Assembly (NCBI GenBank): GCA_902775025.1
Contig: CACYKP010000015.1
Span: 1-64,000, forward strand
Direction: 5' to 3'
DNA: 64,000 nucleotides
Origin: an uncultured bacterium
Lineage (GTDB): Bacteria > Cyanobacteriota > Vampirovibrionia > Gastranaerophilales > Gastranaerophilaceae
Made by a program: the position numbers and the translations under genes. Positions 26,453 to 35,451 of the stretch are shown piece after piece. Positions within the stretch are counted from its first letter, which is position 1; the number at the start of each line of letters is the position of its first letter. The notes under the pieces are model-generated. The model had not been told where the DNA came from. It saw only the letters and a list, made by a program, of their open reading frames with translations, and made no database searches.

Positions 26453-27934
26453 ATGTTCATAGATAGGATTAAAAATTGGTCGTATGAACGCAAAATGTTC
26501 ATATTATTTTTGGTATTACATTTTATTGTTTGGTCTTGTATCGGCTTAATCAGAACGGTGTTACCGACAGACTCATTAGAAGGAATTTATTGGGGATATC
26601 TTCACGACTTTGGAACTCCAAAACACCCGCCTCTTGCAGGGTGGCTCACTTATCTGACTTATCTTCCTTTTAAAACGGATTATTCAATATATGCTCTGAG
26701 TCAAGCGTTTATAATAATAGGATTTGTTTTTATATATAAACTCGCAAGGCTATTCCTGAACGAAGTTCAATCAATGCTTTCGGTAATTTTTATGGAAAGC
26801 TGCTGGGTTTATACTTATATAACAGGGTATTACGGATTTAATCCCGATGTAATCTTACTTATGATTTTGCCTGTTATTACTTATGTTTTCTATCAATGTA
26901 TGTATAGAAATAAGCCGTTAGATTGGATTAAGCTCGGTGTTCTTGTCGGATTTTGTTTTCTGAATAAATACCAAACGGGAATGTTAGTTTTCGCAATGGC
27001 AATTTGGGCATTTATTTTTAATAGGAATACTTTTAAGAATAAATACTTCTATCTTTCAATGGTTATAGCATTTTTAATCTTTTTACCGCATATTTTATGG
27101 TTAGTTAAATATGACTTTTTCCCGTTTATGTATTTTGACGGTGAATTATCTTCACCCCATTGGTACAACCATATAACAGCACCTCTAAGATTTTTTGTTG
27201 TACAGTTATCCGTTATCGGCGGAATTTTAGCGTTCTTTGGGTTAACAAAACTTATTTATAAATCACCGTTTAAACTTCGTAAAAATTTTGATAAAAAAGA
27301 CGCAGGATTTTTACTCATTATGGGACTTGTTCCTATAGCTTTACACCTTCTTATGGGAGCCCTTGAAGGCGGAAATATGCGCCCGAGATGGGGATTTGAA
27401 TTTTGGTATATGTTCAGTATTCTGCTATTTTACTTTTTCCCGACAGAGATTACCAAGAAAGAATTTAACTTCGGATTAAAATGCGGATATTTTGCAATGA
27501 TAGTTACTTTTATTACTTTAGGTACTCTGCTTGCGGTAGAAAAGAATTACAGAAGTCGTTACCCTGTCGCTCAAATATACGGCGATTTGACTAAGGCTTG
27601 GGAAGAAACTACAGATAAACCTATGAAATATATCGGCGGATATATTGAATGGACACTTCCGCTCACAATTTACACACCAACTCACCCTGACTGTATCTTA
27701 GATACATTTGGATACAAAAATCCTTGGATAGATGAAGATGATTTGAAGAACACAGGTATTTTAATTTTTGACAGAACTCCTGAGGAAGTAACAAAACAAA
27801 CCTTCAAATCTTGTCCGTATTTGCCTGAAGATTATGAGGTTAATCCCGTAGAATACAAATTTACGGTAAAAAATGCCTTTGGACAGGAAAGAGAATATAC
27901 GATTTATTATCATATTGTTCCGCAAATGGGGTAA
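26453..27934 (+). CDS. Family 39-type membrane glycosyltransferase (ArnT/PMT-like)
   Basis: 493 residues with about eleven membrane helices. The first extramembrane loop contains the acidic/His-Pro motif (LEGIYWGYLHDFGTPKHPPLAGWLTYL) typical of PMT_2/ArnT transferases, which use lipid-linked sugars. A periplasmic C-terminal domain follows. It probably glycosylates an envelope lipid or protein. GGGAAG lies a few bases before the ATG. The last 44 coding bases are duplicated at 29571-29614, so the present C-terminus (VPQMG) may be a replacement for an older VPTYKK. Confidence 0.85.
   Translation: MFIDRIKNWSYERKMFILFLVLHFIVWSCIGLIRTVLPTDSLEGIYWGYLHDFGTPKHPPLAGWLTYLTYLPFKTDYSIYALSQAFIIIGFVFIYKLARLFLNEVQSMLSVIFMESCWVYTYITGYYGFNPDVILLMILPVITYVFYQCMYRNKPLDWIKLGVLVGFCFLNKYQTGMLVFAMAIWAFIFNRNTFKNKYFYLSMVIAFLIFLPHILWLVKYDFFPFMYFDGELSSPHWYNHITAPLRFFVVQLSVIGGILAFFGLTKLIYKSPFKLRKNFDKKDAGFLLIMGLVPIALHLLMGALEGGNMRPRWGFEFWYMFSILLFYFFPTEITKKEFNFGLKCGYFAMIVTFITLGTLLAVEKNYRSRYPVAQIYGDLTKAWEETTDKPMKYIGGYIEWTLPLTIYTPTHPDCILDTFGYKNPWIDEDDLKNTGILIFDRTPEEVTKQTFKSCPYLPEDYEVNPVEYKFTVKNAFGQEREYTIYYHIVPQMG
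27878..27921 (+). repeat. 44-bp direct repeat, left copy
   Basis: Identical to 29571-29614. It lies at the 3' end of the glycosyltransferase gene. The two copies bracket the 441-aa coiled-coil gene, in the manner of a segmental insertion or duplication. Confidence 0.9.
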
Positions 27935-27946
27935 ATATCATTTATT

Positions 27947-29272
27947 TTAAAAATTATCTTTTTCAATTTTATCTTTGTCTTTTTTATCATCTTCTTCAGA
28001 TGAAGTTACGGTATTATCATTTACTGTTCCAATGTAGCTTGTATCAACTGATTTATCAACATCAATATTCTCCATATCTTTGCTGATACTTTCTGTTGTA
28101 GCAAGCGAACTTTCTAAATTTTCAGTAGTATCATCCGCTATTTCAACAGATTCTTCAATATCGTTATGCAAATTGTTCCTGACATCAATTTCCTCACTAA
28201 TATCAGAGGCGATTTTTACTTGTTCTACTGTACCGTATGTACTCATACCTGCGCCTGCCAATGCTAATCCTCTCATTATTTGCCCATATCCTGTCAAAGA
28301 CAACATAGGAGAATGGAATGTAAGAGCAGCTGCTGCACCAAATCCCATAGCAGCATTCGCACCTTGTGCGACAGCTTCAACAGTAGCAGCAGTTTTTGTA
28401 TCTTCATCATATCCTGAAGCATATTCAGCAATTTCATCTACATTTTGGAAAATTGCGTTAGCATCGTCAATTGTTTCTTCCTCGGATTCAATATCTTCAT
28501 TTTTTCCGTCAACATCTTTACTAGTTTTATCTTTTAAATTTTTTATTTCACCTTTTAATGTATCTATATCCATAGGTAAAGTATCAAATTCCGCCTGTTC
28601 ATCGTCACTCAAGCCTTCTTCGGTTCTTGCTTTTTCTTCCAATTCCTTTAATCGGTTTTCTTTTTCCTCAAGTTCTTTTTCTTTAGCCTCTAATTCATCA
28701 TTAAAATCTTCTTCTAATGTTGCAACTTCATTATTTAACTCATCAACATTTTCAGATGCATTTTCAACACCAATAGCCGCATTTGCAACATCTAAATTTC
28801 CAGTTTCCATTGCATCTTGTAAATCCATAAGTTCATTATGTTCATCTTTATTCGGCTTTGTTAACATATATTTGGTTCCGACAGCAAATGCAGTTATACA
28901 AGCTATCTCTGTTGCAATAGAATTACATCCGGCCATTTGCGCTTGCCAACCTGATAATCCGGATGCTGCATTAAGACCTATCGCAGTTGATGCACCCATT
29001 GCGGCTGTTGTTACACCAAGATCTACAATTGCATGAGTTTTGGAAGAAGAATTATCTTTTACAGGTAATTCTTTTTTTGAATCATCCTGTTTGTTTTCAT
29101 CTTCATCTATGATTTCATATTTTAGATTATCTGTATATGTACCCGTCACTTCTTTTAACCACTTTAAGTCATTGTCATTAATTTGTAACTTACCTTGTTC
29201 ATACAGTTTTAATGCTTCAGTCCTGTAATCTGTATCAACTTTAGCTCTGTTAATATCGAACGTTACTTGCAT
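27947..29272 (-). CDS. Coiled-coil protein with hydrophobic blocks, sigma-28 controlled
   Basis: 441 residues, acidic. Order: polar N-terminus; an Ala/Gly-rich hydrophobic block (about 81-136, DLGVTTAAMGASTAIGLNAA...); a long coiled coil (about 165-265, rich in ELEEKENRLKELEEK patterns); a second Ala/Gly-rich block (about 300-345, GANAAMGFGAAAALTF...); and an acidic Ser/Asp/Lys tail. Two hydrophobic blocks around a coiled coil recall translocator-type secreted proteins, but no family was identified. AAGGAG precedes the ATG. A FliA-type promoter lies 36 bases upstream. The gene is bracketed by a 44-bp direct repeat. Confidence 0.75.
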   Translation of the reverse strand: MQVTFDINRAKVDTDYRTEALKLYEQGKLQINDNDLKWLKEVTGTYTDNLKYEIIDEDENKQDDSKKELPVKDNSSSKTHAIVDLGVTTAAMGASTAIGLNAASGLSGWQAQMAGCNSIATEIACITAFAVGTKYMLTKPNKDEHNELMDLQDAMETGNLDVANAAIGVENASENVDELNNEVATLEEDFNDELEAKEKELEEKENRLKELEEKARTEEGLSDDEQAEFDTLPMDIDTLKGEIKNLKDKTSKDVDGKNEDIESEEETIDDANAIFQNVDEIAEYASGYDEDTKTAATVEAVAQGANAAMGFGAAAALTFHSPMLSLTGYGQIMRGLALAGAGMSTYGTVEQVKIASDISEEIDVRNNLHNDIEESVEIADDTTENLESSLATTESISKDMENIDVDKSVDTSYIGTVNDNTVTSSEEDDKKDKDKIEKDNF

Positions 29273-29308
29273 TAAAAATCTCCTTAAATATTTATATTCT
29301 CATATTAT

Positions 29309-29335
29309 TTATCGTCATTATTTTTGAAAACTTTA
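29309..29335 (-). promoter_or_regulatory. Sigma-28 type promoter of the 441-aa coiled-coil gene
   Basis: TAAA, 15 bases, GACGATAA on the minus strand, one mismatch from the FliA consensus. Confidence 0.72.
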
Positions 29336-29532
29336 GGGTTTTATAAAAAAATGTTACAAATGTTTACTAATTCACAAACAATTTTTTCTGAATAAAATTG
29401 CAACACCTTGAAAGTAAAATAAAAAAGAAAGTATGTAGTATGTAGCATGCACTTTAGTACACAAAATTAATATTCTAACAATTTTATTATTCGTGTGTTA
29501 AAAAGCACGCTTGCTTTCTGCTTAAATATATT

Positions 29533-29550
29533 GGTGGAGCAAGCTCCACC
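29533..29550. repeat. Small palindromic element GGTGGAGC-AA-GCTCCACC
   Basis: An 8-bp perfect stem followed by CTAC. Related copies lie at 55514-55533 (reverse orientation) and 61457-61474, and a weaker one near 49741. They are intergenic and REP-like. The rest of this 442-base spacer contains the sigma-28 promoter, the duplicated glycosyltransferase end and a terminator. Confidence 0.6.
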
Positions 29551-29570
29551 CTACTACTCCTCACTACTAC

Positions 29571-29632
29571 TTTGGACAGGAAAGAGAATATACGATTTAT
29601 TATCATATTGTTCCTACATATAAAAAATAAGT
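29571..29632 (+). pseudogene. Orphaned 3' end of a glycosyltransferase gene
   Basis: Begins with the 44-bp copy of the glycosyltransferase 3' end and continues in the same frame through CCT ACA TAT AAA AAA TAA, encoding FGQEREYTIYYHIVPTYKK. It has no start. It looks like the original gene end, cut off from its gene by the segment now carrying the coiled-coil gene, and it still lies next to the terminator. Confidence 0.75.
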
Positions 29633-29657
29633 TAAAAAAATAAAAAGTACATAAAAA

Positions 29658-29685
29658 GCGGTTCAGGTATTAAAACCTGAACCGC
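29658..29685. terminator. Terminator, probably for the pyrophosphatase gene
   Basis: An 11-bp stem (GCGGTTCAGGT / ACCTGAACCGC). On the minus strand it is followed by TTTTTATGTACTTTTTA, fitting the end of hppA; on the plus strand by CTTTCTT. Confidence 0.8.
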
Positions 29686-29714
29686 CTTTCTTAATTAATT
29701 GTACTGCATTAGCC

Positions 29715-32126
29715 TTATTTCTTGCTAGGTATTCTCATACCGTAGAAAGAACGGATAACAAAGATTAATGCGATTACAAGGATTACAAGTCCCCAAATTT
29801 TAGCATTTTCTTTGAACGCAGGAGCAATAGCAATTTCCATTGCCAAAAGTCCGAATAGGGTTGTAAATTTGATAATCGGGTTCATAGCAACAGAAGATGT
29901 ATCCTTAAATGGATCACCAACTGTATCACCGACAACTGTTGCTTCGTGAAGCGGTGTTCCTTTTTCTGCCATATCTACTTCAACAATTTTCTTAGCGTTA
30001 TCCCAGCATCCGCCTGCGTTTGCCATAAATACAGCTTGGAACAGACCAAATACGGCAATTGCAATCAGGTAGCTTACAAAGAATGATACCGGCATAACAT
30101 CATCACCTGCCGGAGCCGATAAGCAAGCGAGTGCAAGAGCAAAGCAGAACAATGAGATAAAGATATTGTACATACCTTTTTGAGCGTATTGAGTACAAAT
30201 CTTAACAACTTCTTTTGAGTTAGCAAGGTTTGCGCTCTTTTCATCAGCTTCACCTAATTTGATATTGTCTTTAATGTATTCAACTGCTCTATAAGCACCT
30301 GTTGTAACTGCTTGCATAGAAGCGCCGGAGAACCAGTAAATTACTGCACCGCCTGCTATAAATCCTAACAAAGTATAAGGATTTAACAAGTTAAGTATCA
30401 TTTCAGGCTGAATACCTAAAGTTTCTTTGATTACTAAGATTAGTGAGAAAATCATGGTTGTAGCACCAACTACCGCAGTACCTATTAATACAGGTTTAGA
30501 AGTTGCTTTAAATGTATTTCCTGCGCCATCATTTTCTTCTAAGTATTTTTTAGCGTTTTCAAAATCGGGAGTAAAACCGTAGTATTTTTCAATACCTTCT
30601 TTTACACCATCGATTTCTTCAATCAATGATAATTCATAAACTGATTGAGCGTTATCTGTAACAGGACCATAAGAGTCAACCGCAATAGTAACAGGCCCCA
30701 TTCCTAAGAAACCGAACGCAACCAAACCGAATGCAAACACTGACGGGTAAATCATAACATCAGTTGGGATGTTAAGGCTTGCAAAATATGCAAGTCCCAT
30801 CAGTAATACAACGATTGCGCCGATCCAGAAACCTGAGAAGTTTCCTGATACAATACCTGAAAGGATTGTAAGTGATGCTCCGCCTTCTTTTGAAGCTACA
30901 ACAACTTCGTGAGTATGTTTAGCCTTTGGTGAAGTAAATACCTTTGTTGCCTCAGGTATTAATGCAGCACCTAATGTACCGCAAGATATGATTATTGAAA
31001 GAACTAACCACAAGTTTGCTGGCAAGTCTTTTAATAAATAGTTACTTACACCAAAAGTCATACCGATAGAAAGGATTGAAGTAATCCAAACTAAAGATGT
31101 TAAAGGTGCTTCAAAATCAAAGTGTTCAGCTTTAGCTAAACATAATTTTGTATAAACTCCGTTAATCCAATAAGCGACAACGGAAGTGATAATCATTAAA
31201 AATCTCATCGTGAAAATCCACGCAAGTAATTGAACTTGATAATCGTGGAAAACACCTAAGAGAATAAAGCTTACAAGAGCAACACCCGTTACACCGTAAG
31301 TTTCAAAACCGTCAGCAGTAGGTCCGATTGAGTCGCCTGCGTTATCACCTGTACAGTCTGCAATAACCCCCGGGTTACGAGGATCGTCTTCTTTGATACC
31401 AAATTGAATTTTCATCAAGTCTGAACCGATATCGGCAATTTTTGTAAAGATACCGCCTGCAACACGAAGAGCGGATGCACCTAATGATTCACCGATTGCA
31501 AAGCCGATAAAACAAGCACCTGCAAGATTACCCGGAACAAACAGAAGAATAATTAACATCATAATTAGTTCTATTGAAACGAGTAATACACCGATACTCA
31601 TGCCGGCTTTTAAAGGAATACCAAGAATTTCTAACGGTTTACCCTTAAGGGCAGTAAATGCAGTTCTTGAGTTTGCAAGTGTGTTCATTCTGATACCGAA
31701 CCAAGCAACTAAATATGAGCCAAGAATACCGAGTACCGACCAGCCTAAGATGATAAGTACTGATTTTAGCTCCATATTTTGCAAGTGCCAGAAATAGAAT
31801 GCAATACACAAACCTATTAACACTTCTAACATAAGTAAGAATTTACCTTGCTGCACAAGGTAAGTTTTACAAGTTTCGAAAATAGTGTTACCAACATTTG
31901 CCATTGCTTCATGCACTTCAACTTTTTTTACTCTTGTATATGCCCAAATACCCCACAGAACACCCAGAACAGAAACAACAATACCTGCAAGAAGTAAGTT
32001 GTAGCTTAATTCTGATGCTTCTTTGATATTAGGAACAACAAGAGATGCTTCTCCTGCAAATACAGGAGCAGAAACAACCATAGCCATAATAGCCATAGTT
32101 AATGACTTAAACATTTTTTTAAGCAT
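29715..32126 (-). CDS. hppA: Membrane-bound proton-translocating pyrophosphatase
   Basis: An 803-residue integral membrane protein with about sixteen helices that couples pyrophosphate hydrolysis to cation pumping. The signature GIKEDDPRNPGVIADCTGDNAGDSIGP supplies the Mg-PPi-binding aspartates. Near residue 540 the sequence reads GNTFKAT; lysine at this site is known to mark potassium-independent H+-pumping members, whereas alanine marks potassium-dependent ones. AAGGAG precedes the ATG. It is monocistronic and faces an intergenic region upstream. Confidence 0.95.
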   Translation of the reverse strand: MLKKMFKSLTMAIMAMVVSAPVFAGEASLVVPNIKEASELSYNLLLAGIVVSVLGVLWGIWAYTRVKKVEVHEAMANVGNTIFETCKTYLVQQGKFLLMLEVLIGLCIAFYFWHLQNMELKSVLIILGWSVLGILGSYLVAWFGIRMNTLANSRTAFTALKGKPLEILGIPLKAGMSIGVLLVSIELIMMLIILLFVPGNLAGACFIGFAIGESLGASALRVAGGIFTKIADIGSDLMKIQFGIKEDDPRNPGVIADCTGDNAGDSIGPTADGFETYGVTGVALVSFILLGVFHDYQVQLLAWIFTMRFLMIITSVVAYWINGVYTKLCLAKAEHFDFEAPLTSLVWITSILSIGMTFGVSNYLLKDLPANLWLVLSIIISCGTLGAALIPEATKVFTSPKAKHTHEVVVASKEGGASLTILSGIVSGNFSGFWIGAIVVLLMGLAYFASLNIPTDVMIYPSVFAFGLVAFGFLGMGPVTIAVDSYGPVTDNAQSVYELSLIEEIDGVKEGIEKYYGFTPDFENAKKYLEENDGAGNTFKATSKPVLIGTAVVGATTMIFSLILVIKETLGIQPEMILNLLNPYTLLGFIAGGAVIYWFSGASMQAVTTGAYRAVEYIKDNIKLGEADEKSANLANSKEVVKICTQYAQKGMYNIFISLFCFALALACLSAPAGDDVMPVSFFVSYLIAIAVFGLFQAVFMANAGGCWDNAKKIVEVDMAEKGTPLHEATVVGDTVGDPFKDTSSVAMNPIIKFTTLFGLLAMEIAIAPAFKENAKIWGLVILVIALIFVIRSFYGMRIPSKK

Positions 32127-32446
32127 ATATCTCTCCTTCTTTAGTGAATTTAAACACTAATATTAATATGTATATTATATATAATTTAGCCTTAGAGTGC
32201 AACACGCTTGCTAAAGTTAAAAATATATGTGATAATATTATTACTTTATATAGGTGTTTATTTTGTTCCTACATTTTTCTTAAAAGGGAGAGTAAGCTCT
32301 ATTATTGCAGAAGTATACCCGTCGATTCAAACAATCGCCAGCGGGAAACGGAACTCTAAAGGCACTCACCCACCTGCTCACAAGGCAGGAAACAAAATCA
32401 CACTTATATAAAGTTTTTATTTTTTATCGTTGTAAAGCTACTTGCT
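32127..32446. other. Spacer between hppA and flhA
   Basis: 320 bases without a confident gene. A plus-strand frame from TTG 32208 to 32411 would give a 67-aa peptide with a hydrophobic start (IYVIILLLYIGVYFVPTFF), but it has no ribosome-binding site and only a TTG start. A small hairpin (CCTGC/GCAGG) lies near 32372-32388. It may be a decayed membrane protein gene. Confidence 0.4.
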
Positions 32447-34537
32447 TTAATATCCGCCACTTTCACCGATTGTATCAACAGCTTCTACCTTAATATCGGT
32501 AATAAGTTCAGAATACGATATTACAACGATAGTAGGAATATGACGTTCAAGAAGCTGATATAAAGGCAGACGTATTCTTGGAGAACAAAGAATTACCGGC
32601 TGCTGGCCAATTTGTTGATGTGCTCTCATTAGTGTCATTGCAGTTGATTCAATCAAATCCTGTACCTGCATAGGATTAAGCAAGAACATTGTACCTAATT
32701 CCGTTCTTTGGCAGCTGTCATCAAGCGTCTTTTCCCACTCGGGTGATAAAGTAAGTGCATATAAAACATGGTCTTTATCAACATTATTTAAACATATCTG
32801 ACGACCGAGAGCTGCTCTTAGACGTTCTGACAATATATCTGGCTCTTTTGAAAATCTTGCATAATCACACAATCGTTCAAATACAAATATAATATCCTTA
32901 ATAGAAACTTTTTCTCTTATTAAGTTGACAAAAATCTTTCTTAAATCCGAAGTTGAAATGATAGCAGGAACTAAGTCATTTACAAGAGTAGGATCCTGAG
33001 AACGAACAAGCTCCATAAGTTTAAGAACATCCGTTTTGGTCATAACTTCATCAACGTGTTTTCTTACACACTCTTGCAAGTGAGTTACAAGAACATCAGT
33101 AGCATCAACAGCCGTAACATTTTTAGTTTCTTTAGCATCTTGTTGAGATATCCAGTATGCCTGAGTTTGATATGTAGGATCAACACCTACTATTGCATCT
33201 TCAGGAATTGTTTTCTTAACCGAATCCCACTGGTCGGCAATAACCATATATTTACCCGGATAAACAAATCCTGATGCAACAACGTTATTTCTAATCGCAA
33301 TTACATACTCATTAGCTTCCAAAGCCGATGAGTCCATAATTCTGATATTAGGTAAGATATAACCTAATTCATCCGTAACCCTTTGACGTAAAGCGGCAAT
33401 CTTTGCAAGTAATTGACCTTCTTGATCAGGATCTGCGATTACAAGCAAACCGGCACCAACTTGCAAGCTCAAAACATCAACACCCAATCTTTCATACATC
33501 TTATTCGGGTTAACCAAGTCTTGCATATTTTGTCTTACACTTTCCAATTGTCCCAATTGAGATTGAACATCTGCATTAACTAATACAGAGAAGCCTGCAA
33601 GTGCAAGACCTATTGTAAATATTAAAAACGGTAAAAAAGGTAAACCCGTAATTGGTGATGTTACGGTAATTAGTCCTAAAAATAAAGCTGCAAAAAACAA
33701 AGAATAAGGCTTTGCCATAATCTGATTTGTTAAATCGCCGCCTAATGACATATTACCTGCAGAAGCACGGGTCATAACGATACCTGCTGCAATTGACATT
33801 AAAAGAGAAGGTAATTGTGATGCCAAACCATCACCTATTGTTAAAACAGTATATTTACTGACTGCATCCGCAATAGGCATCTGATTCATTAAACAACCGA
33901 TAATCAAACCGCCGATAATATTAATTAAAGTAATAATGATACCGGCAATAGTATCACCTTTTACGAACTTCATAGAACCATCCATTGAACCGAACAAGCT
34001 TGACTCTCTTTGTAAATCCTCACGCTTTTTAACAGCTTCTTCAGGAGAAATCAAACCTGCGTTAAAATCGGCATCAATAGTCATTTGCTTACCCGGCATA
34101 GCATCTAGGGCAAATCTTGCTGCAACTTCGGCGATACGTTCAGCACCTTTTGTAATTACCATAAACTGAACAACGGTAATAATTAAGAAAATTACACCGC
34201 CTACAACCATGTTACCGCCGGTTACAAAAGTTCCAAACGCATGAATAACTTCGCCTGCATCACCTTTGGCTAATATAAGACGTGTAGATGCAATTGAAAG
34301 ACACAATCTAAACATTGTACCAATAAGTATAATAGATGGAAATGCAGCTAATTCCAAGGGTTTTTGAACATATAATGATATCATTAGAAGAACTATACCC
34401 AAAGTTATATTAAGCGAAATAGAAAAATTGATAACCCAATTTGGCATCTCGATAATCAAGATTAATATCAGGATCATTACGAAGAGTGCCAATGCTATTT
34501 CTGATATAGGTTTGCTTTGAGGTTGTTCTCCCGCCAT
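32447..34537 (-). CDS. flhA: Flagellar export gate protein FlhA
   Basis: 696 residues. Eight N-terminal membrane helices are followed by a cytosolic domain that docks export chaperones. The FHIPEP-family signature AERIAEVAARFALDAMPGKQMTIDADFNAGLI is clear, as is SKYTVLTIGDGLASQLPSLLMSIAAGIV. It is the last gene of fliE-fliF-X-fliH-flhA. There is no obvious ribosome-binding site, and an 8-bp tandem repeat occupies the region just upstream of the ATG. FliI, which usually follows fliH, is not between fliH and flhA. FlhA rather than an injectisome SctV is inferred from the operon. Confidence 0.93.
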   Translation of the reverse strand: MAGEQPQSKPISEIALALFVMILILILIIEMPNWVINFSISLNITLGIVLLMISLYVQKPLELAAFPSIILIGTMFRLCLSIASTRLILAKGDAGEVIHAFGTFVTGGNMVVGGVIFLIITVVQFMVITKGAERIAEVAARFALDAMPGKQMTIDADFNAGLISPEEAVKKREDLQRESSLFGSMDGSMKFVKGDTIAGIIITLINIIGGLIIGCLMNQMPIADAVSKYTVLTIGDGLASQLPSLLMSIAAGIVMTRASAGNMSLGGDLTNQIMAKPYSLFFAALFLGLITVTSPITGLPFLPFLIFTIGLALAGFSVLVNADVQSQLGQLESVRQNMQDLVNPNKMYERLGVDVLSLQVGAGLLVIADPDQEGQLLAKIAALRQRVTDELGYILPNIRIMDSSALEANEYVIAIRNNVVASGFVYPGKYMVIADQWDSVKKTIPEDAIVGVDPTYQTQAYWISQQDAKETKNVTAVDATDVLVTHLQECVRKHVDEVMTKTDVLKLMELVRSQDPTLVNDLVPAIISTSDLRKIFVNLIREKVSIKDIIFVFERLCDYARFSKEPDILSERLRAALGRQICLNNVDKDHVLYALTLSPEWEKTLDDSCQRTELGTMFLLNPMQVQDLIESTAMTLMRAHQQIGQQPVILCSPRIRLPLYQLLERHIPTIVVISYSELITDIKVEAVDTIGESGGY

Positions 34538-34544
34538 TTTTAAA

Positions 34545-34576
34545 AAGTGAATAAGTGAATAAGTAAATAGGTGAAT
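34545..34576. repeat. Four tandem 8-bp units before flhA
   Basis: AAGTGAAT twice, then AAGTAAAT and AGGTGAAT. The array lies 8-39 bases ahead of the flhA start codon on the minus strand, in the place where a ribosome-binding site is expected. Confidence 0.8.
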
Positions 34577-34650
34577 AAGACCATTTTAAAAAATCTTCTT
34601 ATTACTTATCAACTTAATTCTTATTTACTGCTCTCCTTTCTGTTAGCTTT

Positions 34651-35436
34651 TTAAATGCCTGTCAATGCTTTTTTAATGATTTCTATTTGTGTGTCAATCG
34701 AAGCATCGACGATACCGTTATTAGTCTGGAATATACATCCGCCATCCTCTACAGAGGGATCTGCTATGATATTGATTTTAGCATCAATTCCATACTGGTA
34801 TGTTACCGTAGGCAATGTGTCTTTTACAAACGCTGCCGCCTGAGGTTTAACCCTTATATTAATTTTAGGTTCATTTTTTGAAACCGTTTTTAATACATCC
34901 ATAATTGTTTCTATTAATACTTGAGGGTCTGATTCCACCTCTTTTTTTATTATTTTTTTAGCAATATCAATACTTATCTCTAATATATCCGGTGCAATAT
35001 ATTCAAAAACTTCTTTTGGAGCACCAAGAAACTGATTAATATTTGTTCTGAATTGCCCTATATCATTATTTGCTTGCTCAAGTCCTTTTCTATATCCTTC
35101 TTCAAAAGCTGACTTTTTAATATTTTCAGCCTCTTCTTGAGCTCTTGAAACAAGATTTCTGTCATCAATTCTTCTATATCCGCGGCGTCTTGTTCCCCGC
35201 CTACGTTCAGCACGTTGATTAAAGTCTATATTCTCAACGTCAAATAAATCAATTTCAGGCTCAGGCGATTCAGTCTGCTGAGTAACATTAAGCTCTATTT
35301 CAGGCTCTTCATCAGGAACATTTTTATGATCTGCATTTGTACCCGTATCGGCACTATAACTTTCAGCCCTTTCATTTGGCTGCATCTCCTGTTTTTTACC
35401 CTCCCACTGTTTTATTTTATTCTTTTTTATAATCAT
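34651..35436 (-). CDS. fliH: Flagellar assembly protein FliH
   Basis: 261 residues, regulator of the export ATPase. A disordered acidic N-terminus with an Arg-rich patch (QRAERRRGTRRRGYRR) leads into the helical stretch AQEEAENIKKSAFEEGYRKGLEQ. The C-terminal FliH/SctL domain follows (ISIDIAKKIIKKEVESDPQVLIETIMDVLKTV...IRVKPQ...DPSVEDGGCIFQTNNGIVDASIDTQIEII). GGCIFQT-x-x-G-x-x-DAS is characteristic. The export ATPase gene fliI, its usual partner, is absent from the window. Confidence 0.85.
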   Translation of the reverse strand: MIIKKNKIKQWEGKKQEMQPNERAESYSADTGTNADHKNVPDEEPEIELNVTQQTESPEPEIDLFDVENIDFNQRAERRRGTRRRGYRRIDDRNLVSRAQEEAENIKKSAFEEGYRKGLEQANNDIGQFRTNINQFLGAPKEVFEYIAPDILEISIDIAKKIIKKEVESDPQVLIETIMDVLKTVSKNEPKINIRVKPQAAAFVKDTLPTVTYQYGIDAKINIIADPSVEDGGCIFQTNNGIVDASIDTQIEIIKKALTGI

Positions 35437-35451
35437 AATCTGTTAAAATTA

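Noticed and set aside
28080-29036. 318-codon plus-strand frame opposite the coiled-coil gene
   Set aside because: Serine-rich mirror of a Glu/Asp/Lys coiled-coil gene; the minus-strand frame has the ribosome-binding site and promoter.
32208-32411. 67-aa membrane peptide from a TTG start
   Set aside because: No ribosome-binding site or promoter could be placed, and the C-terminal part looks like non-coding sequence; noted only in the spacer entry.
32421-32446. Possible sigma-28 site TAAA-N14-AACGATAA after flhA
   Set aside because: Two -10 mismatches, short spacing and about 300 bases from the next start codon; chance is likely.
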